This document shows, piece by piece, positions 52,216 through 59,939 of a DNA stretch of 64,000 nt. The notes below the pieces were generated by a model. That model did not search any database. It saw only the letters and a program-made list of their open reading frames with translations, and had not been told where the DNA came from. Both the position numbers and the translations under genes were made by a program. The stretch is from Verrucomicrobiales bacterium (GTDB lineage: Bacteria > Verrucomicrobiota > Verrucomicrobiia > Verrucomicrobiales > DEV007): positions 16,759 through 80,758 of the forward strand of contig DUBC01000014.1 in NCBI GenBank assembly GCA_012960505.1, read 5' to 3'. Positions within the stretch are counted from its first letter, which is position 1; each line of letters opens with the position of its first letter.

Positions 52216-53361
52216 CTAGAATTCTATTGATTCCTCCTCCTCCTCCTCGTGTCCGCTCAGAGAATTTTTAACTAATTGTTCAATTTCTGCGTACATTTTT
52301 TTATCTTCTTTCAATGCATCCTTAGTCGCGTCTCTTCCCTGCCCAAGCTGTTCACCCTTGTAGCTGAACCATGACCCACGCTTCAGTAATATTCCGTGTT
52401 CGAGTGCAAGGTCGAGGAGTGAACCAACTGCTGAAATACCTTCATCATACATAATGTCAAACTCAGCTTCAGTGAATGGAGGAGCGACCTTATTCTTTAC
52501 TACTTTGAGTCGTGTGCGATTTCCTACGACTGTTCCATCTGTATGTTTAATGGCACCAATTCTACGAATGTCCACGCGAACTGAACTGTAGAATTTAAGC
52601 GCTCTGCCACCAGGTGTTGTTTCAGGACTGCCAAACATGACACCGATTTTTTCTCTGATCTGATTTGTGAAAATGCAGGTCGTTCTGGCCTTAGCAATGA
52701 TCGAAGTTAATTTTCTCATTGCAGCACTCATTAGTCTTGCTTGTGCTCCAACTGTTGAATCGCCAATTTCACCATCAAGTTCTTGTTTAGTGACCAGGGC
52801 AGCGACTGAATCTAATACGATTATATCTAATGCATTTGACCTGACAAGAGTTTCTACAATGCGTAGAGCCTCTTCTCCTGAACTGGGTTGTGACACTAAT
52901 AAGTTGTCCATATTAACACCCAGTTTTTTTGCGTATTGAGGATCAAGTGCGTGCTCTACATCAACGAATGCTGCCAATCCTCCATTCTTTTGTGCTTGCG
53001 CGATAACTGTTAATGTTAGTGTCGTTTTCCCTGATGATTCTGGACCATATACTTCAACGATTCTTCCTCTTGGAAATCCTCCAACACCAAGTGCTCGATC
53101 TATCAGTAAGTTACCGGTCGGAATGACATCTACATCCACTCGGTAACCATCTCCCATTCTTATGATCGAACCTTCGCCATAATCTTTCTGAATTTGTTGA
53201 ATGGCTAGATCCAAATTCTTTGCTCTCATCGAAGTCACTTTAGCGGCTGCGGGATCTTCCTTAGCTTTGGTATTTGTTTTTTTCGTGTCAGGCACCTCTT
53301 TTTTCGTGTTAATTTTGGGTGTCGATTCTGTCTTTTTATTAGGTATAGCTATTGCAGGCAT
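52216..53361 (-). CDS. recA: recombinase RecA
   Basis: A 381-residue recombinase. An unusual 45-residue Lys/Thr/Pro-rich leader ([15 protein letters not shown]) precedes the normal start of the core, [19 protein letters not shown]. Walker A is [10 protein letters not shown] near residue 102; then [50 protein letters not shown], and the acidic tail [12 protein letters not shown]. It coats single-stranded DNA and drives strand exchange and the SOS response. It ends at a strong terminator and has an inverted repeat 25 bp upstream of the start. Confidence 0.97.
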   Translation of the reverse strand: MPAIAIPNKKTESTPKINTKKEVPDTKKTNTKAKEDPAAAKVTSMRAKNLDLAIQQIQKDYGEGSIIRMGDGYRVDVDVIPTGNLLIDRALGVGGFPRGRIVEVYGPESSGKTTLTLTVIAQAQKNGGLAAFVDVEHALDPQYAKKLGVNMDNLLVSQPSSGEEALRIVETLVRSNALDIIVLDSVAALVTKQELDGEIGDSTVGAQARLMSAAMRKLTSIIAKARTTCIFTNQIREKIGVMFGSPETTPGGRALKFYSSVRVDIRRIGAIKHTDGTVVGNRTRLKVVKNKVAPPFTEAEFDIMYDEGISAVGSLLDLALEHGILLKRGSWFSYKGEQLGQGRDATKDALKEDKKMYAEIEQLVKNSLSGHEEEEEESIEF

Positions 53362-53385
53362 ATTGTAACGTATTATGTAATTTAG

Positions 53386-53406
53386 TGAACATATATACAG
53401 TGTTCA
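53386..53406 (-). promoter_or_regulatory. inverted repeat upstream of recA, possible SOS operator
   Basis: TGAACA (53386-53391) and TGTTCA (53401-53406) are perfect inverted repeats with a 9-bp spacer, 25 bp upstream of the recA ATG. LexA half-sites containing GAAC/GTTC are known in several phyla, and a TGTTC-N4-GAACA motif has been reported for Verrucomicrobia; here the arms fit but the orientation and spacing differ. Regulatory role is inference. Confidence 0.35.
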
Positions 53407-53535
53407 AAAATACAGTTACGGCAAGTAATTTATTCCTAAAATTTCAGATTTCCTTATATTTTAGCGAAATTAACTCTGATATTCAATCCTCAACTATCCC
53501 TTATAGACTACTAAAAGAATTTTTACTGTTCTTTT

Positions 53536-54525
53536 TTAGCGAATGAGCTGCTCGAACGTTTGAAAGTAAATATTCGCCATTTTAAATATTTGCCAAATCA
53601 CGACAATCACAATCAGTAGGTATGCAACTTTTGGAAAAATGACTTCCATTTTTTTTGAGGAGGATTCGGCCTCATCAGTAAAAATAATTGCCCATTTTTT
53701 GAGCTCAACATCGAGTGTTCCAGATTCTTCACTTGTTATGTAGGCTCGAGCAAAAACGGGAGGAAAATTATCTGGTTCGTTTGCAAGGACCGGGCCCACT
53801 GGATTACCAGCATCGATGCTGGGCAGAATTTTTTCTTTCGTGCACCGAAGTATTCGACCACTTGCAGACGCTTCTGCAGCAGCAAGAATAGAAGATGAAA
53901 CGCTATGACTAGAAATGAGATAAGTGCGCAGAATCTGGGTAAATCGTGACAGTGCAAAAGATTTCCGCACTTTCCCAAGGATAGGGATTCTATTTAAAAA
54001 AGCATCAAGCGATGGAGACCTTTGCGATTTGCGATTAGCAGTTTGAAAGCCGAAATAAAAAATTGTGCCGATCAAATAAACAACCAACAAGGTCGTGAGA
54101 ACATTCATTGCTTCGCTTGCAAAGTCTCGACTCTGCGCCGTTTTAGCTAGTGCAAGTAGAATGATTCCAAAGTGCAATAATAAGATCGGATAAATTAGAC
54201 CAGCTTTGATTTTTTTCTGAATGCTGTTCTTCAGATTAAAATATCGCGATAGATGATTAAAAATTTCTGGTATTTGCCCGGATTTTTCTCCTGCATTAAT
54301 TAGAGATATTTCTAATGGACTGAGCTTGGAAGAGAGGGAGTTAATGGTTTCTGTCAGCGATTTTTTTGATTCGATACCATTGATTATTTCCTTCAGGAAA
54401 TTTGCTTGTCTGCTAGGAGGTCGTGTGTCCAGTATGGCTTCAGCTGCATTATTTATGGGAAAACCTGCTTCAGAAAGTTTTGCTAGTTCGCTGTAAAGAA
54501 GGTACTTGTCGCGGTCGTTCAGCAT
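53536..54525 (-). CDS. type II secretion/type IV pilus inner-membrane protein (GspF/PilC family)
   Basis: A 329-residue protein with two GspF domains. The first has SLTETINSLSSKLSPLEISL, LINAGEKSGQIPEIFNHLSR and the membrane helices at IYPILLLHFGIILLALAK. The second has YITSEESGTLDVELKKWAII and the final helix AYLLIVIVVIWQIFKMANIY. It is the platform protein of pilus or secretion machines. It stands alone here (no GspE, GspG or pilin gene adjacent), and is divergent from ribD by 66 bp. It is shorter than PilC (about 400 residues). Confidence 0.88.
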   Translation of the reverse strand: MLNDRDKYLLYSELAKLSEAGFPINNAAEAILDTRPPSRQANFLKEIINGIESKKSLTETINSLSSKLSPLEISLINAGEKSGQIPEIFNHLSRYFNLKNSIQKKIKAGLIYPILLLHFGIILLALAKTAQSRDFASEAMNVLTTLLVVYLIGTIFYFGFQTANRKSQRSPSLDAFLNRIPILGKVRKSFALSRFTQILRTYLISSHSVSSSILAAAEASASGRILRCTKEKILPSIDAGNPVGPVLANEPDNFPPVFARAYITSEESGTLDVELKKWAIIFTDEAESSSKKMEVIFPKVAYLLIVIVVIWQIFKMANIYFQTFEQLIR

Positions 54526-54591
54526 GGCGAAAACAATTTTTCTGTTTTACTATTCATTAATCCGGTCAGTGTGGCTAACTGATTTTTTATT

Positions 54592-55626
54592 ATGAGTGAT
54601 ATTAATGACGAAAAGGATATTGGCTTTATGAAGGTGGCATTGCGTGAAGCTATGAAAGGAAAGGGTCTTACTAGTCCTAATCCTGTCGTGGGTTGTATCA
54701 TAGTGAAAGGTGGGAAAATTATATCCAAAGGCTACCACCGTAGTGCGGGTTCTCCACATGCAGAAGTTGAGGCCATTAATAAGGCCTCGGCTAAATCTTT
54801 AAAAGGTTCAACCCTTTATGTGACTCTTGAGCCGTGCTCGACTCATGGTAGGACCCCGCCCTGTGCTGATTCTATAGTTAATGCTGGTATTAAGCGGGTG
54901 GTTTACGGAAGCAATGATCCCAATCCTGTTCATCGGGGCAAAGTAAAAAGATTATTAAAAAGAAAAGGCATTCATGTGACGGAAGGCATTTTACAGGAGA
55001 GCTGTGCAAAATTAATTAGGCCTTTCAGAAAATATATTACGACTGGTTTGCCATGGGTAGTGGCAAAGGCCGGGATGAGTATTGACGGCCGTCTTACTAG
55101 GCCAGCAAAAGAGGGTCAATGGCTGACTAGTAAAGAGTCTATTGCAGATGCACAAAAGGTACGCGGAGAGGTGGATGCAATTATAGTGGGAGCTGGAACG
55201 GTTCGTGCAGATGATCCTAGACTAACTATTCGTGATCCTAAAATTCTCAAACGAGGCAAGGTGCAGCCCTGGAGAGTGATTATTACTCGTAGTGGGAATT
55301 TATCTAATAAGGCTAAGGTTTTTACTGACAGATTAAATGACAGAACTCTCTTATATGAGAGGAAATCATTGAAAGCAGTGTTGAAGGATTTGGCCGGCAA
55401 ATATAATTGCATGAATGTTATGATCGAAGGAGGCGGCAAGTTATTAGGGGAGGCTTTCAGAAAACAGCTAGTTGATGAGGTCTGTTTTTATATTGCTCCT
55501 ATGATTTGCGGAACTAAATGCACGCCAGTTGCGGATATTGCTTTTCCAAGCTCAGCACAATTATCCGATACGACGGTCAAGAGGATCGGTGAAGATCTAC
55601 GAGTTAGAGGATTAGTAAGGAACTAG
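54592..55626 (+). CDS. ribD: bifunctional riboflavin biosynthesis deaminase/reductase RibD
   Basis: A 344-residue enzyme. The N-terminal deaminase domain has the zinc ligands in SPHAEVEAINKA and LEPCSTHGRTPPCADS; the C-terminal reductase has WVVAKAGMSIDGRLT, IIVGAGTVRADDPRLT and NVMIEGGGKLLGEAF. It converts the GTP cyclohydrolase II product in two steps of riboflavin synthesis. No ribE or ribBA is nearby and no FMN riboswitch is visible before the ATG; only 66 bp separate it from gspF. Confidence 0.96.
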   Translation: MSDINDEKDIGFMKVALREAMKGKGLTSPNPVVGCIIVKGGKIISKGYHRSAGSPHAEVEAINKASAKSLKGSTLYVTLEPCSTHGRTPPCADSIVNAGIKRVVYGSNDPNPVHRGKVKRLLKRKGIHVTEGILQESCAKLIRPFRKYITTGLPWVVAKAGMSIDGRLTRPAKEGQWLTSKESIADAQKVRGEVDAIIVGAGTVRADDPRLTIRDPKILKRGKVQPWRVIITRSGNLSNKAKVFTDRLNDRTLLYERKSLKAVLKDLAGKYNCMNVMIEGGGKLLGEAFRKQLVDEVCFYIAPMICGTKCTPVADIAFPSSAQLSDTTVKRIGEDLRVRGLVRN

Positions 55627-55661
55627 ATCCCGACACCCATTTATCCTATGATGTTTATCAT

Positions 55662-56477
55662 TTATTGAGTTTCTTCAATTTTGCGGACCGCTTCTTGAAG
55701 TAATTCTTCATCCATATTTATAAGGTTCGATTCGTCAGGGAAATTTCCCTCTTTAACGTCCCTAATGTATTCAGTGAAGGCAGCAATACGTTCATTTTGT
55801 AACCGTTTATTTTCGGCGGAAAAGTTGCGATATGCTTTGGCGTGTCTGGGTAATCTTTCGTCGTAATCTCCTAGAATATCGTCAGAAAAGAGAAATTGTG
55901 TATCGCAACCGGTTCCTGATCCTAAGGACATCAGAATCATCGTGGTTTTTGAACTCAGGTAAGTTGCCAATTGTTGTGGGATCACTTCAAATTCAGCTGC
56001 GTAAGCACCTGCATTTTCTAGTTCTTTCATCTGATCATAAAGGAGTTTCGCTTCATTTACTGTTTTTCCAATGGCCCTGTAATTGGTCCATGTCACATGC
56101 CTTGGTATCATTCCGAGGTGACCGACCACGGGAATTTTTTCATTACACATTTTTTCTATTATGCTGGTGCTTGCCGAGCAATAGACAGAACTTGCTCCAA
56201 TTTCGAGAGCCTTGAATGAAACTTGAATAGCTTCTTCAGCACTTGCCATACCATGAGGAGTTGCTACCGAAATAAAACTACTAGGGGCTGCTTCAATGAT
56301 GCGAGGTAATCTTAACTGGGCTTCCGTTGAGTCAAAACTACAGCTCATAAGATCGACGCCTGCCTCTTCAGCGGCAGCAGCTTCTTCGGGAGATTTCACG
56401 TGGATATGAGTTAGGCACCGAGTCCCCTTTAATTTTTGGAGGTCATAAACTGTGTATTTTTTTCTGGGTCTTAACAT
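55662..56477 (-). CDS. PanB-like (ketopantoate hydroxymethyltransferase family) protein with altered active site
   Basis: A 271-residue TIM-barrel protein related to PanB. Matches: KKYTVYDLQKLKG, AGVDLMSCSFDSTEAQ with the metal Asp at residue 49, IPVVGHLGMIPRHV (His120), ENAGAYAAEFEVIP (catalytic Glu164) and SLGSGTGCDTQFLFSDDILG. Departures: the VGDS loop is SFDS, the second metal-binding Asp region reads SVATPH, and the usual VKIEGG (Lys and Glu) reads VYCSAS. The alpha-ketoisovalerate-binding lysine is therefore gone. It may act on another oxo-acid or a phosphoenolpyruvate-like substrate. It is downstream of prmA on the same strand (66 bp). Confidence 0.65.
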   Translation of the reverse strand: MLRPRKKYTVYDLQKLKGTRCLTHIHVKSPEEAAAAEEAGVDLMSCSFDSTEAQLRLPRIIEAAPSSFISVATPHGMASAEEAIQVSFKALEIGASSVYCSASTSIIEKMCNEKIPVVGHLGMIPRHVTWTNYRAIGKTVNEAKLLYDQMKELENAGAYAAEFEVIPQQLATYLSSKTTMILMSLGSGTGCDTQFLFSDDILGDYDERLPRHAKAYRNFSAENKRLQNERIAAFTEYIRDVKEGNFPDESNLINMDEELLQEAVRKIEETQ

Positions 56478-56543
56478 GGTCTCATTAATGAAATATTAGA
56501 GTGCGATGCAATTGGCAATAGATAAACGATCATTGTTGTCTCT

Positions 56544-57413
56544 TTAATCTTTGTGATAATGCATGCTTACCCATTTACCTTTCCGATATATGATTGGATT
56601 TGTTAAGGAGGTTTTTTGGGCGCTTTCAATAACACTATTTTCGTGTTCCCTCAGAATACCAGATAATATCAAGTTTCCTCCAGGCGCTAATGCATTGAAT
56701 ATCTTGGAAAGGTTTGCGTTAAGGACATTGGCAAAAATATTAGCAGTGATGATGTCCCAGCATTTTTTTTTCTTTGGTTCCCATTCGAAGAGATCGGCTT
56801 CATAAATGAATATGCCAGATGTTTGATTCCTGGAGATATTACGTTTTGCGATACTGATAGCAGTCGAATCAAAATCAAAACAGTCGACCATTTTTGAACC
56901 GAGTATTTTTGCAGCGATAGCCAATATGCCTGTGCCTGTTCCGATATCACACAATGACCATTCTTTATTATTTTTGTTATGTTCTTTTGCAAGGTCCACA
57001 AGTAACCGGAGACAAGTCGAAGTTGTTTCGTGGTCTCCGGTCCCGAAAGCGAGAGCAGCTGGTATTGAAATCACATCACGACCTTCAAAGCGGTCACAGA
57101 TTTTTTTAATTTCTTTTGGGTCATCTGTGTCAGTGATAATGAGCCGGTCTCGAATCTTTATTGGAGGGCGTTTAGAGGAAGCATTCAGTTTTACCCAATC
57201 TTTAATTTTTAGTTTTGATAATTGCCCACCAAATTCATTTAAAAGATTTTGCCCGTCATTTTTATCATCACAATAAACTTCGATACGGAACCTTTTTTTC
57301 CCGGGCAGCTCAGTGATGACGGCATTGGTTTGAGCTAGACCCAAGAACCGCTCTTCCAATATCGACTGTTTGCTAACAGGACTCATCTTTGACCAAACAA
57401 ACATCCTTTTCAA
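56544..57413 (-). CDS. prmA: ribosomal protein L11 methyltransferase
   Basis: A 289-residue SAM-dependent methyltransferase that trimethylates ribosomal protein L11. The C-terminal Rossmann domain carries the diagnostic AFGTGDHETTSTCLRLL, the glycine motif LCDIGTGTGILAIAAKILG, and ITANIFANVLNANL (the NPPY-type N-x-x-x). The N-terminal L11-binding domain is shorter and diverged. The start at 57413 is likely but a Met at residue 4 is also possible. Followed 66 bp later by the PanB-like gene. Confidence 0.92.
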   Translation of the reverse strand: MKRMFVWSKMSPVSKQSILEERFLGLAQTNAVITELPGKKRFRIEVYCDDKNDGQNLLNEFGGQLSKLKIKDWVKLNASSKRPPIKIRDRLIITDTDDPKEIKKICDRFEGRDVISIPAALAFGTGDHETTSTCLRLLVDLAKEHNKNNKEWSLCDIGTGTGILAIAAKILGSKMVDCFDFDSTAISIAKRNISRNQTSGIFIYEADLFEWEPKKKKCWDIITANIFANVLNANLSKIFNALAPGGNLILSGILREHENSVIESAQKTSLTNPIIYRKGKWVSMHYHKD

Positions 57414-57429
57414 TTTACTGAGTTAACAT

Positions 57430-57454
57430 AAAAAAAGGCCCTTCATGAGGGCCT
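57430..57454 (-). terminator. rho-independent terminator of tRNA-Gly
   Basis: AGGCCCT (57436-57442) pairs with AGGGCCT (57448-57454) around TCATG. On the minus strand the stem runs into a T-run (complement of 57430-57436). It ends the tRNA transcript and lies between the tRNA and prmA. Confidence 0.85.
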
Positions 57455-57467
57455 CTATTATGGAAAA

Positions 57468-57542
57468 TGGAGCGGGTGATGAGATTCGAACTCACGACTT
57501 CAACCTTGGCAAGGTTGCGCTCTACCCCTGAGCTACACCCGC
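57468..57542 (-). tRNA. tRNA-Gly, anticodon GCC
   Basis: The minus strand reads a full cloverleaf. The acceptor stem GCGGGTG/CACCCGC, D arm GTAGCTCAGGGGTAGAGC, anticodon stem-loop AACCTTGCCAAGGTT with anticodon GCC, and the T arm with GTTCGAATC are all present. The discriminator is T and the 3' CCA is encoded (57468-57470). It reads all GGC/GGT codons. A terminator follows directly. Confidence 0.97.
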
Positions 57543-57562
57543 TTTTCCATGTGCGGGTAGGG

Positions 57563-57590
57563 AGTTTAGCCGTACCGGGTCCCTCTTCAA
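57563..57590 (-). promoter_or_regulatory. possible tRNA-Gly promoter
   Basis: On the minus strand TTGAAG (57585-57590) and TAAACT (57563-57568) are 16 bp apart, about 20 bp ahead of the tRNA 5' end. Each is a partial match to the -35/-10 consensus. Confidence 0.4.
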
Positions 57591-57695
57591 GATTTTTTTG
57601 GGTTTCAAATAGCTATGAATTCTCCAAACCAGTGAAGATTCATCTCAAAATCATGCAAATTTGGATAATGACTAGCCTTTTAAGTAATTAAAATA

Positions 57696-59033
57696 CTATG
57701 CAAATTTTCTAGGTTTGCGATGCACTAATGCATGAGCATCCGAGTGATTTGTTATTTTCATTTCCTCTTGGTTCCAAATGAGTTTTTGCCCGTGGAAACG
57801 ATTTGCAATATTGCCAAGCAATGTTGTTTCGGTGAGAGGAACTGCGAAGTCGAAATTAGAAGTGGTCTTATCTTTTCCGAGACAAGCATCAACAAATGAG
57901 TGGTAATGGCTTCGACCTTTGAGCTTGGGCCTAGTCAGCCCCTTGTTTCTTGAATAAGGAACCAACTGAGGACCGCCGACATGAGGCAATAAGAGATTAC
58001 CGGTCTCTCCGATAAAGAGGCTTCCTCCACCAGGAAGTTGCCGGTCATCTTTCTCAAATCCTGCTAATTTTCTTGGAGGCTTCTTTCCGCCATCGTACCA
58101 TCGAACGGCGATCCTGTCTCCGGCCGTCCATTTAGTGCCTGGAAAATCATATTCGTAAGTTGCCCATGCTGGCCAATTTTCGGTGTTCCATTTTTCATTT
58201 TGAGCCCAATCATCAGGTACTCCAGTCGCAATAACGCTCCCGGGCGCTGTGAGCTCAAGAGCTTTGAATGGTGAGTCCATGATATGACACATAAAATCAC
58301 CTATTGGCCCGGTCCCAAAGTCCTGCCAGCCGCGCCAGTTAAAGGGATGATAGATTCCGTTTTTAAATGGCCGTTCTGCAGCCACTCCAAGCCACTTATC
58401 CCAGTCCAAAGTTTTTGGGATCGGGTCAGCACCCGGAGGTCTGCCCTGACGAGGGAAAGATGCTCCAGACCATGCGTGTACTTCTTTTATCTTACCGATG
58501 ACTCCGCTCTGGATGAGCATTACTGCTGAACGGTATTCAATGCTGGATTGGATCTGATTGCCCATTTGGGTGACAACTCCTGCCTTTTTGGCAGCTTGCC
58601 CCATGGCTCGGGCTTCGGAAATTTTGTGAGCTAGTGGCTTTTCACAATAGACATGCTTTCCCCGCTTCATTGCAGCGATGGCAACGCTCGCATGCATATG
58701 ATCAGGTATTGCCACTTGCATTGAATCAATTTTATCATCTTCATTTGTAAGTAGTTCACGCCAGTCCTGATACTTGCGTGCGTTAGGAAATTTTGCAGCG
58801 GCTTTAGACATTCGTGCAGTGTCGACATCACAGATAGCAGTTACATTGACATTGGGATGAGATGAGATGTTGCTCAGATCGCTCCAACCCTGCCCATCAC
58901 AGCCTACGACAGCATGACTTAATTTTGAGTTTGGAGATGCAGAAGAGAGTAAATTTGGGATCACTACCGGAACAGTGGCCACGAGCGATGATCTCTTGAG
59001 AAAGCGTCTGCGTGATGTTTGAATAGAAGACAT
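57696..59033 (-). CDS. Tat-exported Gfo/Idh/MocA family oxidoreductase
   Basis: A 445-residue protein. It begins with a twin-arginine signal (SRRRFLKRSSLVATVPVVI), so it is folded with its NAD(P) before export. The Rossmann domain has VVGCDGQGWSDLSNISSH, TAICDVD, and HVYCEKPLAHKISEARAMG with the catalytic Lys. The C-terminal domain reads WHKWLGVA-like WDKWLGVAAERPFKNGI and FNWRGWQDFGTGPIGDFMCH. The family is much expanded in Planctomycetes and Verrucomicrobia and probably acts on sugars in the periplasm. The substrate is unknown. Confidence 0.92.
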   Translation of the reverse strand: MSSIQTSRRRFLKRSSLVATVPVVIPNLLSSASPNSKLSHAVVGCDGQGWSDLSNISSHPNVNVTAICDVDTARMSKAAAKFPNARKYQDWRELLTNEDDKIDSMQVAIPDHMHASVAIAAMKRGKHVYCEKPLAHKISEARAMGQAAKKAGVVTQMGNQIQSSIEYRSAVMLIQSGVIGKIKEVHAWSGASFPRQGRPPGADPIPKTLDWDKWLGVAAERPFKNGIYHPFNWRGWQDFGTGPIGDFMCHIMDSPFKALELTAPGSVIATGVPDDWAQNEKWNTENWPAWATYEYDFPGTKWTAGDRIAVRWYDGGKKPPRKLAGFEKDDRQLPGGGSLFIGETGNLLLPHVGGPQLVPYSRNKGLTRPKLKGRSHYHSFVDACLGKDKTTSNFDFAVPLTETTLLGNIANRFHGQKLIWNQEEMKITNHSDAHALVHRKPRKFA

Positions 59034-59146
59034 AAATAGATAATGTTATTAACAGACCTTATCTGCGAGAAAAATCGACTCCAAATGAATATGCCTACGA
59101 GTTGAAGTTATTTATTTAAAAGCTATCATTTTAATTTTGAAACTTC

Positions 59147-59935
59147 ATGTCCGATAAATTAGCTGAAATTATATCTCATAAGAGGCAAGAGATTGAGCCC
59201 CTAATCCAGAGAGCTGAAAAGCTCAGGTATGCGGCATTGGAAAGGAATGAATTCAAGTCATTAGCTTCCGCAATAAATGTAGGTTCTGACCGACTCGGGC
59301 TCATTGCTGAGGTCAAGAAGGCGTCGCCTTCCGCTGGTATAATTGCTCAGGATTTTGACCCCGTCAATCAGGCTAAGAAATATGCTGATGCTGGCGCTAG
59401 TGCCATTTCTGTTCTTACTGATGAAAAGTATTTCAAAGGCAAGCTAGAATATCTGAATCAGATACAACAGGTCGTTGACGTTCCGGTTCTGAGAAAAGAT
59501 TTCATAGTCCATGAATCACAGATCTATGAGGCTTCAGTTGCTGGAGCTGATGCTATCCTTCTAATAGTCGCTGCTCTGAGTCAGGAGGACCTGGAGAGGC
59601 TTTTTGATTGTGCTAATACCTATCAGTTGGAAGTCCTAATGGAGGTCCATGATTTACCTGAACTTGAGAGGGCACTGAAGACTGATGTGAAAATTATTGG
59701 AGTGAATAATCGTAACCTGAAAACATTTGAGGTTGATCTAAAAAATACTGAATTAATCAGTGAGGAAGTTCCTGAAGATATTCTTTTTGTGAGTGAGAGT
59801 GGAATCAAAACGCCTCAGGATGCTTCTCTCGTTGCTAGCTGGGGAGCAGACGCGGTTCTGGTAGGTGAAATTCTCATGAGGGCCGATGATGTTGCTTCGA
59901 CAGTGAAGGAGATCATGGAATCACCTACCTCTTAG
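59147..59935 (+). CDS. trpC: indole-3-glycerol phosphate synthase
   Basis: A 262-residue TIM-barrel enzyme of tryptophan synthesis. The family residues are LIAEVKKASPSAGIIAQDFD, LRKDFIVHESQIYEA, VLMEVHDLPELERAL, INNRNL-like VNNRNLKTFEVDL, and FVSESGIKTPQDASL. It is stand-alone; no other trp gene is near. It is convergent with the PBP1A gene, with only 4 bp between the two stops. Confidence 0.96.
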   Translation: MSDKLAEIISHKRQEIEPLIQRAEKLRYAALERNEFKSLASAINVGSDRLGLIAEVKKASPSAGIIAQDFDPVNQAKKYADAGASAISVLTDEKYFKGKLEYLNQIQQVVDVPVLRKDFIVHESQIYEASVAGADAILLIVAALSQEDLERLFDCANTYQLEVLMEVHDLPELERALKTDVKIIGVNNRNLKTFEVDLKNTELISEEVPEDILFVSESGIKTPQDASLVASWGADAVLVGEILMRADDVASTVKEIMESPTS

Positions 59936-59939
59936 CGTC

